DNA of 64,000 bases from Primorskyibacter sedentarius (lineage in GTDB: Bacteria > Pseudomonadota > Alphaproteobacteria > Rhodobacterales > Rhodobacteraceae): assembly GCF_004342065.1 (NCBI RefSeq), contig NZ_SLZU01000017.1, positions 1 to 64,000 on the forward strand, read 5' to 3'. This document shows, piece by piece, positions 36,175 through 42,671 of this stretch (position 1 is the first letter of the stretch; each line of letters begins with the position of its first letter). Position numbers and translations under genes: made by a program. The notes below the pieces were generated by a model. The model saw only the letters and a program-made list of their open reading frames with translations. It ran no database searches and was not told the DNA's origin.

Positions 36175-36195
36175 GGGGTCGCCATCGGCGTCCCC
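36175..36195 (+). repeat. Hairpin in the gap between E1 beta and the lipoyl gene
   Basis: GGGGTCGCC pairs with GGCGTCCCC across a three-base loop, with one mismatch. It is the first of five junction hairpins in this cluster and could set mRNA ends or stability. Confidence 0.45.
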
Positions 36196-36216
36196 GGACA
36201 ATGAAGGAATGTGAAA

Positions 36217-36450
36217 ATGGCCACAGATATCGTGATCCCATCGGATCTTTGGGAAGAGGACGAGGAATGCGTCATCACCTCGTGGTTAGTGGATGATGGT
36301 GCCAGCGTCGAAGAGGGCGCATTGATCGCCGAGATCATGACCGCCAAAGTGCAATACGAGATCCACGCGCCCGCCTCGGGCACGGTCAGCATCAAGGAAG
36401 AGGCCGACGCGGTCGTTGCCAAGGGCGCGGTCATCGGAACGGTCGCATGA
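36217..36450 (+). CDS. Free-standing lipoyl-domain carrier protein (77 aa)
   Basis: The whole protein is one biotin/lipoyl domain. The modified lysine is Lys 44 in EIMTAKVQYEIHAPASG, placed at the usual hairpin tip. The segment VDDGASVEEGALIAEI before it and SGTVSIKEEADAVVAKGAVIGTV after it complete the fold. Normally this domain is the N-terminus of an E2 chain; here it is a separate gene. ATG 36217 has AAGGA eight bases upstream. It overlaps the E2-core gene by four bases, so the two are made together. Confidence 0.9.
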   Translation: MATDIVIPSDLWEEDEECVITSWLVDDGASVEEGALIAEIMTAKVQYEIHAPASGTVSIKEEADAVVAKGAVIGTVA

Positions 36451-37127
36451 ACGCCGAGGCAAGGATCATCCCGCTCAAGGGTATGCGCGGCATGATCGCC
36501 GATGCGATGGTCAAAAGCCTCGCGACGGCGGCGCAGCTGACCCACCATGCCAGCGCCGATGCCTCTGGTCTGATGGCCGAAAAAGCGCGGCTGGCTGAGG
36601 CGGGGACCAAGGCCTCGGTCGAGGATCTGTTGATGCTGGCCGTGATCCGTGCGCTGAAGAAACACCCCGATGCCAATGGGCGTGTCGAAGGGCGCGATGT
36701 CAAACTGGCAGACAAGGTTGATCTGTCGGTGGCCATCGCCTTGCCCGGCAACCTTCTGGTTGCGCCTGCGATCTTTGGTGCAAGCGATATGGATGTGTCC
36801 GCGCTGCGCAGCGCACGGCAGGATCTGGCGGCGCGCGCCAAGGCCAACAAGCTGAGCGTCACAGAGATGACCGGCGGAACTTTCACCGTGTCGAACCTGG
36901 GTCTGACGCGGGTGGAGCACTTCACCCCCATCATCAACGCGCCTCAGATCTGCATCCTGGGCATCGGCCGCATGACCGACCGCGCCGTGCGTGGCACGGA
37001 TGGCGGGATAGAATTGCGGCCGCATGTCGGGCTGTCGCTGACCTTCGATCATCGCGCTCTCGACGGCGCGCCGGCGGGCGATCTGCTGACCACGATCTGC
37101 GAAGAGATCGAAGGTTTCGCGCCGTGA
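36447..37127 (+). CDS. 2-oxoacid dehydrogenase acyltransferase catalytic core, without lipoyl or E1/E3-binding domain
   Basis: A 226-aa protein that starts directly at the E2 catalytic domain (IIPLKGMRGMIADAMVKSL). The catalytic HxxxDG is intact as DHRALDG (His about 202), and FTVSNLGLTRVEHFTPIINAPQ and the CoA pocket region are recognisable. A normal E2 has one or more lipoyl domains and a peripheral-subunit-binding domain; both are absent here. Acyl transfer from the separate lipoyl carrier to CoA is the expected reaction. It overlaps both neighbours by four bases. Confidence 0.88.
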   Translation: MNAEARIIPLKGMRGMIADAMVKSLATAAQLTHHASADASGLMAEKARLAEAGTKASVEDLLMLAVIRALKKHPDANGRVEGRDVKLADKVDLSVAIALPGNLLVAPAIFGASDMDVSALRSARQDLAARAKANKLSVTEMTGGTFTVSNLGLTRVEHFTPIINAPQICILGIGRMTDRAVRGTDGGIELRPHVGLSLTFDHRALDGAPAGDLLTTICEEIEGFAP

Positions 37128-37831
37128 TCTGCGTGGAGTTCCAATCCCCCGCCGACGGTGTGGCGCGCGAGGAGGCGCTGTTTGCGGCTGGAAAACCCGC
37201 TTTGCTGCTATGGCGGTCGGTCGAGCGGGGCATCGTAGTGCCGCGCAGCCGCGGGCGACGCCCGGGATTTGTGGGGCTCAGCATGGCGGCGGCCCGTGCC
37301 GGTTGGCCGCTGATGTTGCGCTCCAGTGGCGGCGGGGCGGTGCCACAGGGGCCGGGGACGATCAACCTTGCGATCATCACGCCGATGCCTGTTGGTGCTC
37401 GGGTCGAAGACGGCTACCGCCTGATCTGCGGCGCGATTTCCGAGGCGTTGATGCGGTTCGAGGTTGCGACAGAAACCGGGTCCGTCGACGCGGCCTTTTG
37501 TGATGGTGCATGGAACGTCACCGTGGGCCAACGCAAGCTGGCCGGTACCGCGCAGCGCTGGCGGCCCATTGGAAACGGCCAATCCATCGCGCTGATCCAT
37601 GCAGCCATTGTCGCGGCACATCCGCCTGCCTCGGTCTGGCCGGTTCTTTCACAAGTCGAGGCGCAGGCCGGGGGCATCACCCCGCCGCGAAGGGAGGTGC
37701 ATGTGGCGCTGGACGAGCTTTTGCCCGCCGCAATGGCCCCCCAGGCGCTGCAAGGCGCATTGATGCGGGCCGCCGAGGACCGCCTTCACCACCTGCCACG
37801 CCGTAGCCTCGAAGGCGCCGCTGCGGCCTGA
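37124..37831 (+). CDS. Lipoate-protein ligase-like protein (LplA/BPL family)
   Basis: A 235-aa protein of the biotin/lipoate ligase fold. RSSGGGAVPQGPGTINLAI corresponds to the lipoyl-binding loop, but the usual AV-(F/Y)-H-D reads AVPQG. The lysine loop is VGQRKLAGTAQRWR, and IGNGQSIALIHAAI follows. It lies four bases inside the E2-core gene, making it a probable dedicated enzyme for loading lipoate onto the 77-aa carrier. Octanoyl or lipoyl transfer rather than ATP-dependent ligation cannot be excluded. Confidence 0.78.
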   Translation: MICVEFQSPADGVAREEALFAAGKPALLLWRSVERGIVVPRSRGRRPGFVGLSMAAARAGWPLMLRSSGGGAVPQGPGTINLAIITPMPVGARVEDGYRLICGAISEALMRFEVATETGSVDAAFCDGAWNVTVGQRKLAGTAQRWRPIGNGQSIALIHAAIVAAHPPASVWPVLSQVEAQAGGITPPRREVHVALDELLPAAMAPQALQGALMRAAEDRLHHLPRRSLEGAAAA

Positions 37832-37840
37832 CATCACCAT

Positions 37841-37862
37841 CCTGCCCTGAGCAGAGGGCAGG
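37841..37862 (+). repeat. Hairpin after the lipoate-ligase-like gene
   Basis: CCTGCCCT (37841-37848) pairs perfectly with AGGGCAGG (37855-37862) around a six-base loop, ten bases past the stop. It may protect or end the upstream mRNA. Confidence 0.6.
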
Positions 37863-37886
37863 CGCATAATCAAAGGGAGGAAACCC

Positions 37887-38189
37887 ATGACTTACTATTC
37901 CGTTCTCGCTGTCACCCCCAACGACGATGGCTGGATCCCCGACTATCTGCCCGTTGCCGGGTCGGTCATCGCCAGACATGGCGGCAAATACCTCGCGCGG
38001 ACCACAAGTCACGAGCAGCTTGAAGGGCAGGACAGCCCGGCCGGGCTGCGGATCATTCTGGAATGGCCCTCTGAAGAGGCCGCCAAAGCCTTCATGGCCG
38101 ACCCGGAATATGCGCCGCATCTGCAAGCGCGCACCGCCGGTTCCGACAGCGTGCATTTTCTGATCGCGGGCAAGGACGACCTCGCCTGA
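37887..38189 (+). CDS. DUF1330-like small protein
   Basis: A 100-aa ferredoxin-fold (alpha/beta dimeric barrel) protein. VIARHGGKYLARTTSHEQLEG, RIILEWPSEEAAKAFMADPEYAPHLQARTAGSDS and HFLIAG follow the DUF1330 pattern. GGGAGGAAA precedes ATG 37887. Such proteins often accompany catabolic genes, but no reaction is established. Hairpins flank the gene on both sides. Confidence 0.78.
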   Translation: MTYYSVLAVTPNDDGWIPDYLPVAGSVIARHGGKYLARTTSHEQLEGQDSPAGLRIILEWPSEEAAKAFMADPEYAPHLQARTAGSDSVHFLIAGKDDLA

Positions 38190-38198
38190 CGCGAAAAA

Positions 38199-38231
38199 GG
38201 CAGCCCGCGGTTTGAGGAAGCCGCGGCTGCC
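38199..38231 (+). repeat. Hairpin between the DUF1330 and dehydrogenase small-subunit genes
   Basis: GGCAGCCCGCGG (38199-38210) pairs with CCGCGGCTGCC (38221-38231), leaving one bulged base and a ten-base loop. It is a strong stem without a T-run. Confidence 0.6.
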
Positions 38232-38264
38232 TGCGCCTGACCAATCCCAAGGGGAGGAGACCCT

Positions 38265-38858
38265 ATGAATATCCGTTTCCACCGACAAAAGAAGTCGAAG
38301 CAGGACCATATCGGTGTCAGCCGTCGTATGTTCCTGATGACCACGGCCATGGCGGGCGTGACCACCAGCGCGATGCTGGGCAGTGCCACCCGCAGTCTGG
38401 CCGCGCCGCTGGATGCGGGGCAGGATGCCACGCTGCTGCGCATGGTGCAGGACATCTATCCGCATCCCGACCTGCTGGAGGTCAGCCATTACGAAGGCAT
38501 CGCCGCGACGGTCACAACCAATACCGAAGCCGATGCGGCGACTGCCAAGGATCTGCGGGACGGGCTGGCCCGGATCGACGCACAGGCCGACGCTCTGTTC
38601 GGCATGCCTTATACGGAAATCGAAGACCCGGACGCCCGCGAAGGTGTGCTGCGCAAATTCCAGCATGACGGGTTCTTTCAGGGTGTTCGCTGGACCGCCT
38701 ATTTCGCCATTTACAACAATGTCGACGTCTGGCCGCTGTTTGGCTACCAGGGCTCTTCGGTTGAACATGGCGGTTACATAGATCGCGGGTTCTCTGACAT
38801 CACCTTTGTTCCTCAGGGCCCGACCCTTGAAGAGCGCATGGCCGCAGTCAAAGGGTGA
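38265..38858 (+). CDS. Gluconate 2-dehydrogenase subunit 3-like protein with Tat signal
   Basis: A 197-aa protein. The Tat signal is SRRMFLMTTAMAGVTTSAML (about 19-38), so it leads export. The mature part contains LLRMVQDIYPHPDLLEVSHY, as in the gamma (small) subunit of gluconate, fructose and FAD-glucose dehydrogenases. That subunit escorts the catalytic GMC subunit, which has no signal of its own. The GMC gene follows after 12 bases, supporting a two-subunit periplasmic dehydrogenase. Confidence 0.85.
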   Translation: MNIRFHRQKKSKQDHIGVSRRMFLMTTAMAGVTTSAMLGSATRSLAAPLDAGQDATLLRMVQDIYPHPDLLEVSHYEGIAATVTTNTEADAATAKDLRDGLARIDAQADALFGMPYTEIEDPDAREGVLRKFQHDGFFQGVRWTAYFAIYNNVDVWPLFGYQGSSVEHGGYIDRGFSDITFVPQGPTLEERMAAVKG

Positions 38859-38870
38859 GGGAGCAGACCA

Positions 38871-40448
38871 ATGACAGTATTTGAAAAAACCGACGACTCC
38901 GTTGTCGTCATCATCGGGTCCGGCGCGGGTGGCGGAACGGTCGCCAATGAGCTGGCGAAGAAGGGGATCAAATCCGTGGTTCTGGAAGCGGGCAAGCGGC
39001 TCGATTCCTCGGACATGGAAAATGACGAATGGACCATGTTCCAAAAGATCTCATGGCTGGACAAACGCTATTCGGCGGGCGGCTGGCACGGATCCGTCAA
39101 CCACCCGACCCTGCCCGCGTGGATCGTCAAAGGCTATGGCGGGTCCACCGTGCATTGGGCCGGTGTTGCGCTGCGCTTCAAGGAGTTCGAATTCAAGACC
39201 CGCAGCACATATGGTGCCGTCGAGGGCGCAAATGTCGAGGATTGGCCCGTCAGCCTTGAGGAAATGACGCCCTGGTACGAGAAGGCCGAGATGAAGATGG
39301 GCGTCACCGGCAAGACCACCGGCATGCCGCATCTTCCGTGGAATAACGGTTTCCGCGTGCTGGCCGAAGGGTGCCGCAGGACGGGGCGCACGGATTACAA
39401 TTCCGGTCCGATGGCCATCAACTCGGTCGAGAATGACGACAGGCCGGCCTGCCAGCAGATCGGGTTCTGCATGCAGGGCTGCGCGATTGGTGCCAAATGG
39501 TCGACCATGGTGACCGAATTGCCGCGCGCCGAGGAGTCCGGGCTGTGCGAGATTCGTACCGACGCCATGGCGCTGAAGATAGAACATGACGCCAGCGGCA
39601 AGGTGACAGGCGTGCTTTATGCGGATGCCGAAGGCAACCAGCATCTGCAAAAGGCGCGGGTGGTCTGCGTGGCGGGCAACTCGATCGAAAGCCCGCGTCT
39701 GCTGCTGAACTCTGCATCCGAGATGTTCCCGGACGGGCTGGCGAATTCGTCAGGGCAGGTGGGCAAGAACTACATGTGCCACACCTCGACCGGGATCTAC
39801 GCTGTGATGCCCGAAAAGGTGCATATGTTCCGCGGCACGTCTGTCGCGGGGATCGTGGGCGATGATGTCAAACACGAGCCCGCGCGCGGCTTCAACGGTG
39901 GCTACTATCTGGAATTCCTCTCATTGGGGCTGCCTTTCATGGGCGCGTTCCTTGAACCGGGCAATACCGGATGGGGGCGCAGCTTTTCGCGCGCGATGGA
40001 GCAATATGACCATATGTCCGGCGTCTGGGCGCTTGGCGAGGATCTGGCGCAGGAACAGAACGGCGTCACATTGCATGGCAGCGAAGTGGATCAACACGGG
40101 CTGCCGGTGCCTATCGTCGCCAAGACGCCGCATAATAACGACCATGCAATGACGGCGCATATGGTCGAGTCCACGTCGCAGATCTACGAATCCGTTGGCG
40201 CGACGGACATTTACGAACTGCCGCCCTATCCGGCCAGCCACAATATGGGCACCAACCGGATGCATGCGGATGCGGACAAGGGGGTGGTCAATGCCTATGG
40301 GCAAAGCCACGACATCGACAACCTCTTTGTCTCTGACGGCAGCCAGTTCACCTCGTCCGGGGCGTGCAACCCGACGCTGACCATCGTCGCGCTGGCCATC
40401 CGTCAGGCCGAATATATCGCCCAGGAAATGAACGCCCAGAACATCTGA
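38871..40448 (+). CDS. GMC-family alcohol/sugar dehydrogenase, catalytic subunit with Fe-S cysteines
   Basis: A 525-aa FAD enzyme of the gluconate-2-dehydrogenase/FAD-glucose-dehydrogenase group. The FAD site is IIGSGAGGGTVANELAKKG (about 14-32). KGYGGSTVHWAG and the C-terminal ASHNMGTNRMH with GACNPTLT (catalytic His and Asn) are present. Cys 194, 200 and 204 (PACQQIGFCMQGC) resemble the 3Fe-4S site of bacterial FAD-glucose dehydrogenase. There is no signal peptide; export probably depends on the Tat small subunit. No cytochrome subunit gene lies nearby. The oxidised substrate is unknown. Confidence 0.88.
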   Translation: MTVFEKTDDSVVVIIGSGAGGGTVANELAKKGIKSVVLEAGKRLDSSDMENDEWTMFQKISWLDKRYSAGGWHGSVNHPTLPAWIVKGYGGSTVHWAGVALRFKEFEFKTRSTYGAVEGANVEDWPVSLEEMTPWYEKAEMKMGVTGKTTGMPHLPWNNGFRVLAEGCRRTGRTDYNSGPMAINSVENDDRPACQQIGFCMQGCAIGAKWSTMVTELPRAEESGLCEIRTDAMALKIEHDASGKVTGVLYADAEGNQHLQKARVVCVAGNSIESPRLLLNSASEMFPDGLANSSGQVGKNYMCHTSTGIYAVMPEKVHMFRGTSVAGIVGDDVKHEPARGFNGGYYLEFLSLGLPFMGAFLEPGNTGWGRSFSRAMEQYDHMSGVWALGEDLAQEQNGVTLHGSEVDQHGLPVPIVAKTPHNNDHAMTAHMVESTSQIYESVGATDIYELPPYPASHNMGTNRMHADADKGVVNAYGQSHDIDNLFVSDGSQFTSSGACNPTLTIVALAIRQAEYIAQEMNAQNI

Positions 40449-40464
40449 GGCAGAAGGTTCCTCC

Positions 40465-40500
40465 CCAATGCGGTCGGGTTTTCGGACCCGGCCGCATTGG
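40465..40500 (+). terminator. Long perfect hairpin after the GMC gene
   Basis: The arms CCAATGCGG..CGGGT (40465-40479) and ACCCG..CCGCATTGG (40486-40500) form a 15-pair stem with one wobble and a six-base loop. No T-run follows, so it could be a processing or stability element as easily as a terminator. Confidence 0.65.
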
Positions 40501-40573
40501 GAGGCAACAGATCCGAGCGTGCAGCCCATCTGCGCGGCGGGCCCGCTCGGCCAAAATCCAAGGAGGAGATACC

Positions 40574-41158
40574 ATGACCAATTACCTCAAACCCCTCGCC
40601 ATTGCTGCGGCGCTGGCAAGCCCGCTGGTGGCAAATGCCGAGCTTCCGGGAATGCGCGGCACCCAGCATATCGGCATCACCGTGCTCGACGTTGACGAGG
40701 CCGTAGACTGGCTGGTCGATGTCATCGGCTGCGAGTCGTTCTATTCCTTCGGGCCCTTTGGTCCGTTCGAAGATGACTGGATGACTGACAACCTTAACGT
40801 CAATCCGCGCGCCGTGATCGAGATGATCACGATGGTCAAATGCGGCAACGGGCCGGCGCTGGAAGTGTTCAAATACACCTCGCCCGATCAGAACCCCGAA
40901 CCGCCGAAAAACAGCGATATCGGCGGCTATCACATCGCGCTTTATGTCGATGATATTCGCGAAGCTGTGAAATACCTGCGCGACAATGATGTACGCGTGC
41001 TGGAAGACCCCCATCCCCTGACGGGCACAGGCTCTGAAGGGCAGGAGTGGGTCTATTTCCTGGCTCCCTGGGGGATGCAGATGGAGATCGTCAGCTATCC
41101 CGATGGCATGTCCTACGAGCAGACCACCGAAAAGCGGTTCTGGGATCCGCGCGGCTAA
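40574..41158 (+). CDS. Secreted VOC (glyoxalase/dioxygenase-like) family protein
   Basis: A 194-aa vicinal-oxygen-chelate protein with an N-terminal signal peptide ending near VANAEL, which is unusual for a fold that is mostly cytoplasmic. HIGITVLDVDEAVDWLVDVIG and YHIALYVDDIREAVKYLRDNDVRVLEDPHP mark the two beta-alpha-beta units. QEWVYFLAPWGMQMEIV supplies the terminal metal glutamate. GGAGGAG precedes ATG 40574. Its location suggests it processes the product or by-product of the periplasmic GMC dehydrogenase. Confidence 0.82.
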   Translation: MTNYLKPLAIAAALASPLVANAELPGMRGTQHIGITVLDVDEAVDWLVDVIGCESFYSFGPFGPFEDDWMTDNLNVNPRAVIEMITMVKCGNGPALEVFKYTSPDQNPEPPKNSDIGGYHIALYVDDIREAVKYLRDNDVRVLEDPHPLTGTGSEGQEWVYFLAPWGMQMEIVSYPDGMSYEQTTEKRFWDPRG

Positions 41159-41182
41159 GACGCGGATCACCCAAAACCCATG

Positions 41183-41204
41183 CCCCGGCTGGTGACGGCC
41201 GGGG
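41183..41204 (+). repeat. Hairpin between the VOC and HupE-like genes
   Basis: CCCCGGC (41183-41189) pairs with GCCGGGG (41198-41204) across an eight-base loop. It is the last junction hairpin before the cluster's final gene. Confidence 0.55.
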
Positions 41205-41227
41205 ATCAAGCGCAAAGGAATGGTCAT

Positions 41228-42493
41228 ATGAAACCTGCATCGCGTACCCGACTGCATGCCGCCCAAGGCTGGGTGATGACATTGATGCTGTCACTTGCTG
41301 TGATGATTGCGCCGCAAGAGGCGCGTGCGCATTTCAGCTATTCGGATCCGCGCATCATCCATGTGACCGAAGGTGCCGATGGCGGTGTCGAGATCTTCAT
41401 GCGGATGCCCGCGCCGTTGGCACTGCTTCCCGAAGACTGGAAAGGCAGCGCTGAGACGCGATTGCCCCCCTTTGCCGTTTCAACCGGGAACGGTCCTGTT
41501 TTGGATGTCTCTGCGCTGGGTCAGACCAATCCTGAACTTGCGGCCGTGCTTGAACGGTCGCTGAGTGTTGAAACGGATGGCGAGACCTTGCAGCCTGTCT
41601 TGCGTGATTTCCGGGTCTGGCACGACAGCGACCGCCCCCGGTTTGGCACCGTTAAAACGGCGATTGCGGCGCTGCAAAGCAGCTTAGCGCCCAAGCCGGT
41701 CCCCTATTTCGATGCGACGCTCGACATTCGATTGGCGCTACCCGGCATCGATCTGAACCGGGATATCCACCTGACGTCCCGGCTGGGCGAGAATTTTCAG
41801 GTCATCGAGAAATTCGGGACGGTCGTCAAATTCCACCGCAGCGAAGGGACCGAAACCAAAGCAATGATCGGCGTTCTGGACGTTTCGTTCCCGCCTGTCA
41901 CCACGCGTTTGCAAACCCTTCGCGATGCAGCGCTTAGCGGGGCCGAACATATCTACCGTGGCCTGGATCATTTGGCGCTTATCCTGCTGATCGCTTTGGC
42001 CGCAGCTGGCTGGAGGCAGGCGCTCGGCTGGGCGTCGGCCTTCACCATCGGTCACATCATCACTCTTGCCGCAGGGCTTTATGGTTTCGCCCCCTCTGCA
42101 AGCTGGTTTGTGCCCGTTGTGGAATTGGGCATCGCGCTTTCCATCGTCATCGCTGGCGTTGTGGTCTTTGCAAAACCCGGCAAGGCCTTCGGATTTGTCG
42201 GCTTGTTGATCGTCGGATTGATTCACGGCTATGGCTTTGCCGCTTCTGCCGCGACAGCACAGTTTGCGGGCGGGTTTGATCCGTTGGTTCTGCTGGCATT
42301 CGCCATCGGGTTGGAGCTGTGCCAGTTCGCCATCTACGCGCTGATCCTGCCAGTGATCCTGATCGCGGATCGGTTGGTGCCCGCCGCTTTCTTCTCATGG
42401 CGGCGTGCAGCCGCATTGTGCATCGCACTATCGGCCGTCTCGACTACTTTTGTTCGCCTCACGGCCACCTCTGCTGCGTTCACAGCGGTGTAG
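41228..42493 (+). CDS. HupE/UreJ family-like membrane protein with N-terminal periplasmic domain
   Basis: A 421-aa protein. The signal peptide ends near EARAHFS, followed by a periplasmic domain (about 36-245). The C-terminal region (about 250-415) has six to seven hydrophobic segments with GAEHIYRGLDHLALILLIAL, SAFTIGHIITLAAG, VVELGIALSIVIAG and GLIHGYGFA, matching the HupE/UreJ_2 family. Some HupE homologues handle nickel or cobalt, but the role of this long form is unknown. It is the last plus-strand gene of the cluster. Confidence 0.82.
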   Translation: MKPASRTRLHAAQGWVMTLMLSLAVMIAPQEARAHFSYSDPRIIHVTEGADGGVEIFMRMPAPLALLPEDWKGSAETRLPPFAVSTGNGPVLDVSALGQTNPELAAVLERSLSVETDGETLQPVLRDFRVWHDSDRPRFGTVKTAIAALQSSLAPKPVPYFDATLDIRLALPGIDLNRDIHLTSRLGENFQVIEKFGTVVKFHRSEGTETKAMIGVLDVSFPPVTTRLQTLRDAALSGAEHIYRGLDHLALILLIALAAAGWRQALGWASAFTIGHIITLAAGLYGFAPSASWFVPVVELGIALSIVIAGVVVFAKPGKAFGFVGLLIVGLIHGYGFAASAATAQFAGGFDPLVLLAFAIGLELCQFAIYALILPVILIADRLVPAAFFSWRRAAALCIALSAVSTTFVRLTATSAAFTAV

Positions 42494-42601
42494 CCTCGGC
42501 CCGAAGTTGGGGAAGTATCGGACGGCTTTTCGGGATAGGAGGCCGACGTCAGACTCGAACCCAACGGGGCCAATCCTGTTCGATACGCCTGTTCCACACT
42601 C

Positions 42602-42623
42602 AAGGCCTCAGGCGACGGGCCTT
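42602..42623. terminator. Weak hairpin between convergent HupE-like and regulator genes
   Basis: AAGGCC (42602-42607) pairs with GGCCTT (42618-42623) around a ten-base loop. The stem is short and there is no T-run, so the assignment rests mainly on position between two convergent stops. Confidence 0.3.
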
Positions 42624-42671
42624 CCCGTAAGTCAGACTTTGAATAGTCGAACGACGATACGGCGTGCCCGG

